A stretch of 64,000 nucleotides of DNA from assembly GCA_947625785.1 (NCBI GenBank), contig CANQPS010000005.1:62001-126000 (forward strand). The letters run 5' to 3'. The notes under the pieces are model-generated. The model did not search any database. It had not been told where the DNA came from and saw nothing but the letters and a program-made list of their open reading frames with translations. A program made the translations under genes and the position numbers. The DNA is from an uncultured Clostridia bacterium (GTDB taxonomy: Bacteria; Bacillota; Clostridia; Oscillospirales; Acutalibacteraceae). This document shows positions 16,834 to 25,264 of the stretch, piece after piece (positions within the stretch are counted from its first letter, which is position 1; the number at the start of each line of letters is the position of its first letter).

Positions 16834-17754
16834 ATGATAAACCAAAAAAATCAGAAATCAGCATTCATAGCAATAGTAGGCAGACCAAATGTTGGAAAAT
16901 CTTCTATATTAAATGCTATATTGGGACATAAAGTGGCAATAGTATCTTCAAAACCTCAAACTACAAGAACAAGAATAATGGGAATTTTATCGGAAAATGA
17001 AATACAGCTTGTTTTTATAGATACTCCGGGGTTGCACAAGCCGAAAAATGAGCTTGGTAAATATATGGTTAAGGCTGTATCTGAATCAGTTGCGGGTGTT
17101 GATGCCTGTATGCTGGTTGTGGAAGCGGATACAAAAGTAGCGCCGGCAGAATTGGAGCTTATTGAAAAATTTAAATCATTAGATTTGCCGGCAGTTTTGG
17201 CAATAAACAAAATTGATATGGTCAAGGATAAAGAAAAACTTATTGAAATTATACAAGCATACTCGAATTTATATAATTTTGAATCAGTAGTGCCTGTATC
17301 AGCCATTGACGGAAACGGAATATCAATCCTTAAAGATGAATTGAAAAAATTATCTGTTGAGGGAGGTCATTTTTTTGATGATGATATGCTGACAGACCAA
17401 CCGGAAAGAGTTTTGGCAGGTGAAATAATAAGGGAAAAACTATTACGATTATTGGATAAGGAAATACCTCACGGAATAGCGGTATCCGTTGAAAGTATGA
17501 AAGAAAGAGAAGATAAAAATATAACAGATATAGAAGCAACTATATATTGCGAGAAGGATACTCATAAGGGTATTATAATAGGAAAAGGCGGTTCTATGCT
17601 GAAAAAAGTGGGAACTTATGCCAGAACTGATATGGAAAAGTTCTTTGGCTGCAAAATAAATTTGAATATCTGGGTAAAGGTTAAAGAAGACTGGCGAAAT
17701 AGAGAAAGTATATTGCGAAGTTTAGGCTTTGACAGTAAAAAAGACTTTTCGTGA
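16834..17754 (+). CDS. era: GTPase Era
   Basis: 306 aa. Era is a GTPase that binds 16S rRNA and acts in 30S assembly. G1 is GRPNVGKSS (about 15-23), G3 is DTPGLH, G4 is NKID, and the C-terminal KH domain holds the GKGGSMLKKVG loop. ATG 16834 is chosen for the TGGAGTG ribosome site; an in-frame GTG at 16825 overlaps it. Last gene of the phoH-ybeY-dgkA-era group. Confidence 0.97.
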   Translation: MINQKNQKSAFIAIVGRPNVGKSSILNAILGHKVAIVSSKPQTTRTRIMGILSENEIQLVFIDTPGLHKPKNELGKYMVKAVSESVAGVDACMLVVEADTKVAPAELELIEKFKSLDLPAVLAINKIDMVKDKEKLIEIIQAYSNLYNFESVVPVSAIDGNGISILKDELKKLSVEGGHFFDDDMLTDQPERVLAGEIIREKLLRLLDKEIPHGIAVSVESMKEREDKNITDIEATIYCEKDTHKGIIIGKGGSMLKKVGTYARTDMEKFFGCKINLNIWVKVKEDWRNRESILRSLGFDSKKDFS

Positions 17755-17867
17755 TTAACAAGCTGTAAAAAAATAACATTTTATCTTCTACAAATTACAT
17801 TCAATATCTTCCGTCATAATGAATATACTTTTAATATAGATATATTTATTATTTGGGGGTTTTTAAT

Positions 17868-18047
17868 ATGGATGAATATACAGCTTGGCAAAATTTTTTA
17901 AATACAGGTAGTGTAATTGATTATTTGACCTACAAAGCAATAATAAATGCAAAGGAAAATGCAATGGATACATCTTTAAAGGGTGATAGCTATGATATTC
18001 AATACAGATGGTCTGATTTTAACGGAGCAGAATGTGGGCGAAAGTGA
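17868..18047 (+). CDS. YqzL-like small protein
   Basis: 59 aa. The first 25 residues (AWQNFLNTGSVIDYLTYKAI) match the short YqzL pattern W-x-x-F-x-x-T-G-S-x-x-x-Y-L-x-Y-K, and YqzL sits between era and recO in many Firmicutes. Its function is unknown. ATG 17868 follows GGGGG with suitable spacing. The reading frame runs 56 nt into recO, and the C-terminal 20 residues lie wholly in that overlap, so the protein is longer than the roughly 45-residue family norm. Confidence 0.65.
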   Translation: MDEYTAWQNFLNTGSVIDYLTYKAIINAKENAMDTSLKGDSYDIQYRWSDFNGAECGRK

Positions 18048-18759
18048 TAGACTTATAACCGTTCTTACAAGAAAATATGGAGTTATAAGGGCATTTGTTA
18101 AAGGCGCAAAAAATATTAAAAATAAAAATTTACCGTCAACACAGGCATTATGCTTTTCAGAAATGAATATATTTAAGGGACACGATAAATATATTGTAAA
18201 TGAAGCACAATGCAAGGAAATGTTTATAAAAATAAGGACAAATATAGAAAATTTAGCATTAGCACAATATTTTTGTGAAATTGCTATGATATTTGCACCA
18301 CAAGAGGAAAATGCAGAAGAACAATTAAAGCTATTGCTTAATTCATTATATTTTTTAAATGAGGGGAATAGAAATCCGCTGATACTAAAAGGTATTATGG
18401 AATTGCGTATGAGCAGTATTGGCGGTTTTATGCCCGATATAATATGCTGTAAAAAATGTGGTAAATATGAAAGCAATATTATGTATTATAATCCTTTTGA
18501 AAACAGCTTATATTGCAAGGAATGTGTAAATACTTTACACAATTATGCAAATAAAATAAATGAATTTTTGGTAATTACTCCGAGTGTCCTTTACGCATTA
18601 AGATACACAATTTACACTGATTTACAAAAAGTTTTTTCGTTTAATTTGTTAGGACAGACATTAAAAGAATATAGCCAGATATGTGAACAGTATCTTATTA
18701 ATATTTCTGACCGTGATTTGAAGGCGTTAAGATTTTATAAACAAATTTGCCGTTATTGA
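17992..18759 (+). CDS. recO: DNA repair protein RecO
   Basis: 255 aa. RecO anneals ssDNA and, with RecR, loads RecA at gaps. The N-terminal OB-fold reads TDGLILTEQNVGESDRLITVLT...FVKGAKN, and four cysteines (CCKKCGKY and CKEC, about 157-181) form the zinc finger. ATG 17992 is chosen for GGGTG just upstream; an in-frame GTG at 17983 coincides with that site. It overlaps the YqzL-like gene and precedes mutS2. Confidence 0.93.
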   Translation: MIFNTDGLILTEQNVGESDRLITVLTRKYGVIRAFVKGAKNIKNKNLPSTQALCFSEMNIFKGHDKYIVNEAQCKEMFIKIRTNIENLALAQYFCEIAMIFAPQEENAEEQLKLLLNSLYFLNEGNRNPLILKGIMELRMSSIGGFMPDIICCKKCGKYESNIMYYNPFENSLYCKECVNTLHNYANKINEFLVITPSVLYALRYTIYTDLQKVFSFNLLGQTLKEYSQICEQYLINISDRDLKALRFYKQICRY

Positions 18760-18826
18760 AAATTTAATTTTTTTGATATTAACGGATTACGAAAGGTTAA
18801 TTGTTTAGTTTAGAGGTATAAATAAT

Positions 18827-21190
18827 ATGGATAATTACATAAAGCATCATAAATCTTTGGAACTTGATAAAATTTTACAAATTCTTGCCAAAGATGTTGC
18901 GTGTGATGAGGCAAAAGAGTTAATTCTTAACTTACAGCCTCAAAGAGATTTATATGAAGTTAATAATCTTTTGACTGAAACATACGATGCACATATGTTA
19001 GTTGGAAGATTTGGAAGTCCATCATTTAATGGATTAAAAAATGTATCAGGAGCATTACATAGAGCAAAAGCAGGGGCAACTCTTACAACAATAGAATTGT
19101 TGCGTATAGCTAATGTTTTGAGAACTTTAAGAAATTTATCGGAATGGCATAAGCGTTCAGTTGGGGTTGAAACAGTATTAGACACAAGATTTGATTATCT
19201 TTCGCCGAATAAATATCTTGAGGATAGAATAAACAGTTGTATTATTTCGGAGGAAGAAATTTCAGATAATGCTTCACCGGAATTATTTGCGATTAGAAGA
19301 AAAATTCTATCTGCGTCCTCAAAGATAAGAGAACAGCTTGATAAAATTATCAGGTCGGCAACATACCAGAAATATTTGCAGGAAACAATAATTACAATCA
19401 GAAACGGAAGATTTGTTGTTCCTGTAAAAGCAGAGTTCAGAAGTAATGTTGCAGGGTTGGTACACGATACATCTTCAACGGGTGCGACCGTATTTATTGA
19501 GCCTATGGGTGTAGTAGAGGCTAATAATGATATTAAGGTTTTAAAATCAAAAGAGGAAACTGAAATCGAACGAGTATTATATAATTTGTCGTGTGAAGTC
19601 GGCGGGTATGCAGATACTATATTAAATAACTATGATATAGCAGTACAATTAAATGTTATATTTGCAAAGGCAAATTTGGCATATAAAATGAAGGCAAGTC
19701 TGCCTATTATGAATGACAAGGGAATTATTAATATTAAAAAAGCCCGACACCCACTCATTGATAAAGAAAAAGTAGTCCCTATTGATATTAATTTAGGCAT
19801 AAATTTTGATACATTAGTTATAACAGGTCCAAATACAGGAGGTAAAACCGTATCTCTTAAAACAATAGGGTTATTAACATTAATGGCTATGTGCGGAATG
19901 ATGATACCTGCAGGCGATAACAGCGAATTGTCTGTATTTGACAGAGTTTTATGCGATATTGGTGATGAACAAAGCATAGAGCAGTCATTGTCAACTTTTT
20001 CATCACATATGGTAACAGTAATTAATATACTTAATAATGCCGACAGTAAGAGCCTTGTTTTAATAGATGAACTGGGTGCGGGTACAGACCCTGTCGAGGG
20101 TGCTGTTCTCGCAATATCTATTCTTGAAAAATTAAAATCTCAGGGTGCAAAGGTTATATCGACAACACACTACCCCGAAATAAAAACCTATGCTATCGAT
20201 ACCGATAGAGTTGAAAATGCTTGTTGCGAATTTGATGTATCGACATTACAACCAACATATAAATTACTCATAGGTATGGTAGGAAGTTCAAACGCATTTG
20301 CAATTTCCGAAAAGCTGGGTATGGATAAAGATATTGTTGAAAGGGCTAAAAGTCTTGTGTCAGAGGAAAACAGGCGTTTTGACGAAATTATCAGAACACT
20401 TGAAACCCGACAAAAAGACTTGGAAAATCAACTTAATGAAGCTAAAATTATGTTGGAAAATTCGCAGCGTCAGATTGAGTATGCCGAAAACAAGGCAGAA
20501 GAAATTCATCGAAAAGCCGAAAAAGAATTTGAAGATGCAAAAATTCAAGCAGAAAACATTATTTCTAAAGCCAGAACACAAGCATATACATTTCTTGATG
20601 AATTAGAAGCCATAAGAAAAAAAGAAAAGATTACCGAAAAGGACAGAACATATCTTAAATCCGCCATCAGAAATATGGAAAATACAGCTAATCCGGTTAG
20701 TACTCGAACCAATGACGGATATATATTGCCTCGTTCGCTAAAAAAAGGTGATAATGTTCTTATTTTTGATATAGATAAAAAAGGTGTTGTTTTGGAAACA
20801 GAGGATTTATCAGGGAATGTTCTGGTACAAGCAGGACTATTGAAAACAAGAGTTCCCGTCAGCAATCTTAGATTGCTTAAGGCTGATAAACCCAATATCC
20901 CAAAAGTTACAGTAAAAAGAAGTGTTGGAACTAATGTAGAAAGAACTGCTGCGACAGAAGTCGATTTAAGAGGTATGACGGCTGTTGAAGCAATAATGGA
21001 ATTGGATAGGGCAATAGATGCTGCAATTTTGACAGGTATGCATATCTTAACTGTTATACACGGAAAGGGTACAGGCGTTCTTAGAACCGAGGTTCAAAAA
21101 CATTTAAAAAAACACCCAAGTATTAAATCGTATCGACTTGGCGTATATGGTGAGGGTGAAAACGGTGTTACAATAGCCGAATTAAAATAA
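18827..21190 (+). CDS. mutS2: MutS2 (endonuclease / ribosome-rescue ATPase)
   Basis: 787 aa, standard length. MutS2 is a MutS-family ATPase; in Firmicutes it acts on recombination intermediates and on collided ribosomes (also named RqcU). Walker A is GPNTGGKT (about 332-339), Walker B is LVLIDELGAGTDP, a long charged coiled coil follows (about 510-620), then a KOW-like region and a C-terminal Smr nuclease domain with VDLRG and HGKGTGVLR. ATG 18827 is preceded by GAGGT. Confidence 0.96.
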   Translation: MDNYIKHHKSLELDKILQILAKDVACDEAKELILNLQPQRDLYEVNNLLTETYDAHMLVGRFGSPSFNGLKNVSGALHRAKAGATLTTIELLRIANVLRTLRNLSEWHKRSVGVETVLDTRFDYLSPNKYLEDRINSCIISEEEISDNASPELFAIRRKILSASSKIREQLDKIIRSATYQKYLQETIITIRNGRFVVPVKAEFRSNVAGLVHDTSSTGATVFIEPMGVVEANNDIKVLKSKEETEIERVLYNLSCEVGGYADTILNNYDIAVQLNVIFAKANLAYKMKASLPIMNDKGIINIKKARHPLIDKEKVVPIDINLGINFDTLVITGPNTGGKTVSLKTIGLLTLMAMCGMMIPAGDNSELSVFDRVLCDIGDEQSIEQSLSTFSSHMVTVINILNNADSKSLVLIDELGAGTDPVEGAVLAISILEKLKSQGAKVISTTHYPEIKTYAIDTDRVENACCEFDVSTLQPTYKLLIGMVGSSNAFAISEKLGMDKDIVERAKSLVSEENRRFDEIIRTLETRQKDLENQLNEAKIMLENSQRQIEYAENKAEEIHRKAEKEFEDAKIQAENIISKARTQAYTFLDELEAIRKKEKITEKDRTYLKSAIRNMENTANPVSTRTNDGYILPRSLKKGDNVLIFDIDKKGVVLETEDLSGNVLVQAGLLKTRVPVSNLRLLKADKPNIPKVTVKRSVGTNVERTAATEVDLRGMTAVEAIMELDRAIDAAILTGMHILTVIHGKGTGVLRTEVQKHLKKHPSIKSYRLGVYGEGENGVTIAELK

Positions 21191-21219
21191 AAATTTTATA
21201 ATTTAAGGGGGAAATACTT

Positions 21220-21822
21220 ATTAAAAAGAAGAAATCTTTTTTAAAAGGATTTCTAAAATTTATGAGTATAGTTATTCTTATAGCGGCAATAGCAGGAACA
21301 TTTTGTTGCTTTAAGATGACAAAATATAAAGACAAAGAAAAGTTTACTGTTGAACCGTCCTTAAATGGTATGAAAAATATAGCTTTTTCAGCAGTTTTGA
21401 GCGATAATATTGAAATAACCGATAATGAATTGAATGGAATTATATCTTGGTGGCTGAAGAATTCAGATAATACAGGAATTTTGAAAAATACTGCCGTATA
21501 TTTTAACAATGAAAATAAAGTTGAAATATATGGCAGTTTTATTTATCTGGAAAGAGAATTATCGTTTTGGTTAAGCGGCAAGGTTATAATTAAGAATGAC
21601 AATATATGCTTTGAAGCAGAAAATTGTAAAATTGGTGAGCTAAGTATTCCTATTGAATTAGTTATGTATATTTTACAATCAAAATTGCCCGAAAATATAA
21701 CCTGTCAAGATAATATAATTTTATTTCCCTGTAAATATGATTTAAAAATATTTGGCACAGAATATACTCTTGGCATAAGCGAATTTTCCTGTACAAGTGG
21801 TAAATGTACATTGCATATTTAA
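21220..21822 (+). CDS. unknown membrane-anchored protein, possible ATT start
   Basis: I do not recognise the family. From ATG 21262 the protein is 186 aa with a hydrophobic N-terminus (about 1-14) and a soluble, beta-rich exterior part. However, the strong ribosome site AAGGGGG (21205-21211) lies about 50 nt before that ATG. The same frame is open upstream to it, and an ATT codon at 21220 sits at ideal distance. Starting there adds 14 residues (IKKKKSFLKGFLKF), giving the positive-inside charge expected of a membrane anchor. I therefore list ATT 21220 as the likely start (200 aa), with ATG 21262 the conservative choice. Confidence 0.55.
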   Translation: MKKKKSFLKGFLKFMSIVILIAAIAGTFCCFKMTKYKDKEKFTVEPSLNGMKNIAFSAVLSDNIEITDNELNGIISWWLKNSDNTGILKNTAVYFNNENKVEIYGSFIYLERELSFWLSGKVIIKNDNICFEAENCKIGELSIPIELVMYILQSKLPENITCQDNIILFPCKYDLKIFGTEYTLGISEFSCTSGKCTLHI

Positions 21823-21832
21823 GTAATAAAAC

Positions 21833-21880
21833 TCCCGTTTTAAAAGCCATTCTATTGGCAGATAAAACGGGAATTTTATT
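21833..21880 (+). terminator. intrinsic terminator with inner hairpin
   Basis: 10-bp perfect stem (21833-21842 with 21863-21872) enclosing a smaller 4-bp hairpin (gcca/tggc), then ATTTTATT. Confidence 0.75.
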
Positions 21881-21900
21881 ATATTTGAATAGATTAATTT

Positions 21901-22099
21901 CAATGTTTGCCACGCTGTTTAAAATTTTAATAAGAGGAATTATATTCTACTTCGATAATAACAATATATAAAAAGTGATATAGAGATAGTTTTAAATATA
22001 TTGTAATAAGGTGAAAATTTTTAAAATTGAAAACAGATAACTTAAGGGCTTCCCATAAACAATAGCATATAAGTAATTGTAAGGGCGTGGCAAACATTG
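21901..22099. repeat. 199-bp inverted-repeat (MITE-like) element
   Basis: A perfect 15-bp inverted repeat, CAATGTTTGCCACGC at 21901-21915 and its complement at 22085-22099, bounds 169 bp of A/T-rich sequence without a reading frame. Weaker matching continues outwards for about 15 bp on each side. I see no clear target-site duplication and only this one copy. It occupies the gene-free stretch 21881-22413; the rest of that stretch holds the palindrome at 22154-22180 and otherwise nothing I can assign. Confidence 0.5.
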
Positions 22100-22153
22100 A
22101 AAATAGAGTATTCTAAATATATGATTATAATACCTTTTATTATTATATATTTT

Positions 22154-22180
22154 TTTATATAACTTGTCAAGTTATATAAA
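22154..22180. promoter_or_regulatory. 27-bp perfect palindrome, possible operator
   Basis: TTTATATAACTTG, one central T, CAAGTTATATAAA: a 13-bp perfect dyad. It lies 233 bp before the small XRE regulator gene and could bind it or another dimeric regulator; no T run follows, so it does not look like a terminator. Confidence 0.4.
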
Positions 22181-22413
22181 TTACTTTTAATATAACAAAA
22201 ATAAATATAATGTATTGTGATATTTGCATATATCCAGAAAAAATAACAGACAGCCCCCGTTTATAAATAAATTTATATAAAATCTTACCGATTTATAACA
22301 AATATAATTTATAAATTAACAAAAATTATATTAAGGGTTATAAAAATAACTATATATGTTGTTGAAAGTACAATAAGTTATTGCTAAACTTTATAAAGAG
22401 GTGAATAAACAAT

Positions 22414-22638
22414 ATGCAAATTAATCAGTTAGATAAATTTAAACTTTTAGGCTTGAATATTGCATATTTTCGCAAATTAAAGGGATTATCACAAATGCAG
22501 TTAGCCGAACGAATAAATATAAGCCGTACACATATGAGCAGAATTGAAACGGCTGAATGTGCAGTTTCATTGGATATTGTATTTAGCATTTGTGATGTTC
22601 TTGATGTAAAGCCGTCTGCTTTATTCGATTTTAGATGA
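22414..22638 (+). CDS. small XRE-family HTH regulator
   Basis: 74 aa, almost entirely a helix-turn-helix of the Cro/C1 type: FRKLKGLSQMQLAERINISRTHMSRIET at about 20-47, followed by LDIVFSICDVLDVKPSALF. There is no sensor domain. ATG 22414 follows AGAGGTG. It stands alone in front of the ylxM promoter after a long gene-free stretch. Such single-domain proteins are often autoregulators; the nearby palindrome is a candidate site. The target is unknown. Confidence 0.88.
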   Translation: MQINQLDKFKLLGLNIAYFRKLKGLSQMQLAERINISRTHMSRIETAECAVSLDIVFSICDVLDVKPSALFDFR

Positions 22639-22677
22639 TGTTATTTTGCACTATTAGATTTAATTTGAAATTAATGC

Positions 22678-22706
22678 TTGACAAGTTAGGATATATATTG
22701 TATAAT
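22678..22706 (+). promoter_or_regulatory. strong sigma-A promoter of the ylxM-ffh operon
   Basis: Consensus TTGACA (22678-22683), 17-bp spacer, consensus TATAAT (22701-22706); leader of about 50 nt to ylxM. Confidence 0.85.
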
Positions 22707-22762
22707 TGTCTTCGGTTGTAAAGGTGTTTAACTTTACAGTCTATTATTCAGGAGTGATTTTT

Positions 22763-23128
22763 ATGCCGAAAAATCTTGAAATTTCTATTTTGCTTGATTT
22801 TTATGGTCAATTACTTACTGAAAAACAGCGTGATGTTGTAGATTATTATTACAATGAGGATTTTTCGCTCGGGGAAATAGCTGACCAACTTGGAATTTCA
22901 AGGCAAGGTGTTCGTGACGCTGTTAAAAGAGCTGAAAATATACTCATCGATTTTGAAGAAAAATTAGGCTTTGTTAAGTACTTTGAAAAAATTCAAAAAA
23001 ATCTAATTTTAATAAAACAATCCGCAGATAATATACAGTTGATGAACAAAAATTCAAGTTTTAATATGAATATAGATAAAGAATTGAATAATATTATAAA
23101 TATTACAAATAAACTCATAATTGATTAA
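22763..23128 (+). CDS. ylxM: YlxM (UPF0122) putative SRP-associated HTH protein
   Basis: 121 aa. The HTH part (LLTEKQRDVVDYYYNEDFSLGEIADQLGISRQGVRDAVKRAE) is diagnostic of YlxM/UPF0122, a sigma-70 region 4-like protein encoded before ffh in Firmicutes and thought to modulate signal recognition particle activity. ATG 22763 is preceded by AGGAGTG; an upstream in-frame start at 22706 would overlap the -10 box and is rejected. 18 nt from ffh. Confidence 0.92.
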   Translation: MPKNLEISILLDFYGQLLTEKQRDVVDYYYNEDFSLGEIADQLGISRQGVRDAVKRAENILIDFEEKLGFVKYFEKIQKNLILIKQSADNIQLMNKNSSFNMNIDKELNNIINITNKLIID

Positions 23129-23146
23129 ATAGAAAGGGTGAATAAA

Positions 23147-24496
23147 TTGGCTTTTGAGGGATTATCAGAAAAATTAAGTAATGCGTTCAAAAAATTGCGT
23201 TCAAAAGGAAAACTTACCGAATCTGATGTTAAAGAGGCAATGAGAGAGGTAAGACTTGCACTTCTGGAAGCAGATGTAAACTATAAGGTTGCCAAAGATT
23301 TCACCAGTAAAGTAACCGAAAGAGCTGTCGGTTCAGATGTTATGGAAAGTTTGACGCCGGCTCAAATGGTTGTCAAAATAGTAAATGAAGAATTAACAGA
23401 ACTTATGGGTGGTACACAAGCTAAATTTAATACAGCTCCAAAACCACCAACAGTTATTATGATGTGCGGTTTGCAGGGTTCAGGTAAAACAACTCATACG
23501 GGTAAATTGGGATTAATGCTTAGCAAACAAGGTCACAGACCTTTGCTTGTAGCGTGTGATATATACCGCCCTGCTGCTATCGAACAATTAAAAGTTGTAG
23601 GCAATCAGGCAGGTGTTCCGGTTTTTGAAATGGGAAATGAAAAACCTGTTAAAATTGCTAAAAAAGCTATTGCTCACGCAAAAGACTATGGAAATGATAT
23701 AGTTATTATTGATACGGCAGGACGACTTCATATAGATGAGGCTCTTATGAAAGAGCTTGAAGAATTAAAAAACGAAATTGAACCACAAGAAATTTTACTT
23801 GTAGTTGATGCTATGACAGGTCAGGACGCTGTAAATGTTGCTAAATCATTTAACGATTTATTATCAATAACAGGAGTTATTCTGACTAAGTTAGATGGCG
23901 ACACAAGAGGTGGTGCTGCTTTGTCCATAAGGCAGGTAACAGGCACTCCTATTAAATATGTTGGTGTTGGTGAAAAGCTTGAAGATATTGAAGTATTTCA
24001 CCCTGACAGAATGGCATCTCGTATTCTTGGTATGGGTGATGTCCTTTCTCTCATTGAGCAGGCTGAACAAAAAATGGATAAGGCCAAAACTCAGGAAATG
24101 GCTAAAAAACTTACTGAGAATAAAATGGACTTGAATGATTTACTTGAACAGCTTGAACAAATTAAAAAATTAGGACCTCTAAAGTCTGTTATTTCTAAAA
24201 TTCCGGGTATAGGAAATAAGGTTGATGACATAGATATAGATGACAGACAAATGGATAGACTTGCCGCTATAATCTTGTCTATGACACCGGAAGAAAGAAG
24301 TAAACCTAATATTATAAATCCGTCCAGAAAACGCAGAATTGCAAGTGGCAGCGGTATGAAGGTTGAAGATGTAAATAAATTGCTTAAACAATTTGAACAA
24401 ATGCAAAAAATGGTAAAACAACTAAAACCTAAGGCTACTAAAAAAGGTAAGAAAAAAAGATTATTGCCGGGTTTAGGCGGTTTAACTAAATTCTAA
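23147..24496 (+). CDS. ffh: signal recognition particle GTPase Ffh
   Basis: 449 aa. Ffh binds signal sequences and SRP RNA and delivers nascent chains to FtsY. N domain (1-85), G domain with GLQGSGKTT (about 104-112), DTAGRLH and TKLDGDTRGG, then a Met-rich M domain (about 295-430) with the RRIASGSG RNA-binding motif. A TTG start at 23147 is chosen because AGAAAGGGTG precedes it; the in-frame GTG at 23138 is inside the ribosome site. Its C-terminal tail is Lys/Gly rich. Confidence 0.97.
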   Translation: MAFEGLSEKLSNAFKKLRSKGKLTESDVKEAMREVRLALLEADVNYKVAKDFTSKVTERAVGSDVMESLTPAQMVVKIVNEELTELMGGTQAKFNTAPKPPTVIMMCGLQGSGKTTHTGKLGLMLSKQGHRPLLVACDIYRPAAIEQLKVVGNQAGVPVFEMGNEKPVKIAKKAIAHAKDYGNDIVIIDTAGRLHIDEALMKELEELKNEIEPQEILLVVDAMTGQDAVNVAKSFNDLLSITGVILTKLDGDTRGGAALSIRQVTGTPIKYVGVGEKLEDIEVFHPDRMASRILGMGDVLSLIEQAEQKMDKAKTQEMAKKLTENKMDLNDLLEQLEQIKKLGPLKSVISKIPGIGNKVDDIDIDDRQMDRLAAIILSMTPEERSKPNIINPSRKRRIASGSGMKVEDVNKLLKQFEQMQKMVKQLKPKATKKGKKKRLLPGLGGLTKF

Positions 24497-24569
24497 AATT
24501 TTTTGAATTCACTCAAATTTATTTTTGATGAAGATATATTGTAGAACTTACTTGTTGGAGGTGAGTTAG

Positions 24570-24812
24570 ATGGCAGTTAAAATCAGATTACGCCGTATGG
24601 GTGCTAAAAAAGCTCCTTTCTATCGTATAGTTGTTGCTGATTCAAGATACCCGCGTGACGGTCGTTTTATTGAGGAGATAGGTTACTATAACCCTCTTCA
24701 AAATCCAGCAGTTATTAAGATAGATGCTGAGAAAGCTAAAAAGTGGATTTCTAATGGTGCTCAGCCTACTGATACTGTAAAGGCTTTGTTAAAAAAGAAT
24801 GATATAATTTAA
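24570..24812 (+). CDS. rpsP: ribosomal protein bS16
   Basis: 80 aa, standard size. [23 protein letters not shown] is the family signature at the N-terminus, followed by [11 protein letters not shown] strong TGGAGGTGA ribosome site precedes ATG 24570. It follows ffh, as in most Firmicutes. The stop codon is built into the foot of the large hairpin 24808-24907. Confidence 0.98.
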   Translation: MAVKIRLRRMGAKKAPFYRIVVADSRYPRDGRFIEEIGYYNPLQNPAVIKIDAEKAKKWISNGAQPTDTVKALLKKNDII

Positions 24813-24907
24813 TATTAATGTCTGAGGTAAAAAATATTTCCTCAATCATAGTAATATTTTATTATTCTGTGTTTGCGGAAATATTCACCTCTATTATTAA
24901 TATTAAA
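24808..24907. repeat. 100-nt imperfect hairpin between rpsP and khpA
   Basis: Three nested perfect helices: 24808-24819 with 24896-24907 (12 bp), 24824-24828 with 24887-24891 (5 bp) and 24833-24841 with 24877-24885 (9 bp), leaving a 35-nt apical region. The foot includes the rpsP stop. No T run follows. It may be an RNA processing or stability structure or a small mobile hairpin element. Confidence 0.65.
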
Positions 24908-24945
24908 GATATATCTTGATGTCACTTATTGGAGGGCATTATTCA

Positions 24946-25182
24946 ATGAAAGATTTAATTATGACAATAGTATCCGGTCTTGTCGAAAAGCCAGATAGCG
25001 TTACTGTTGATGTTGACGAACCTAATGAAGATGGTGTCGTAGTTTATCACCTTCGTGTTGCTGAGGAGGATATGGGCAGAGTCATCGGTAAACAAGGCAG
25101 GATAGCAAAGGCTATACGCACGGTTGTGCGTTCTGTTGCCGCTAAAAATAATCAAAAAATTCTTATTGAAATAGATAATTAA
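24946..25182 (+). CDS. khpA: KH-domain RNA-binding protein KhpA
   Basis: 78 aa. A single KH domain with the GRVIGKQGRIAKAIRTVVRS loop at about 46-65. KhpA pairs with KhpB/Jag and affects cell division and RNA stability in Gram-positives; it is normally encoded between rpsP and rimM. ATG 24946 is chosen for GGAGG at the right distance; the in-frame upstream start at 24916 is not supported by a ribosome site. Confidence 0.95.
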   Translation: MKDLIMTIVSGLVEKPDSVTVDVDEPNEDGVVVYHLRVAEEDMGRVIGKQGRIAKAIRTVVRSVAAKNNQKILIEIDN

Positions 25183-25200
25183 TAAAATCTTTTTCATTTA

Positions 25201-25240
25201 GGGGTGAGGGTGCCGAAGGGCAATTCTTACCCTTTATTTG
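25201..25240 (+). terminator. probable terminator or attenuator after khpA
   Basis: GC-rich hairpin of about 13 pairs including several G-T pairs (from 25201 to about 25235, GAAG loop) followed by TTTATTTG. It would separate khpA from the inserted DUF5131 gene. Confidence 0.55.
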
Positions 25241-25264
25241 TATAAATAAATTAAGTGATTTTTT

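Noticed and set aside
17976..18476. 166-codon minus-strand frame over recO
   Set aside because: Shadow of recO; hydrophobic low-complexity translation.
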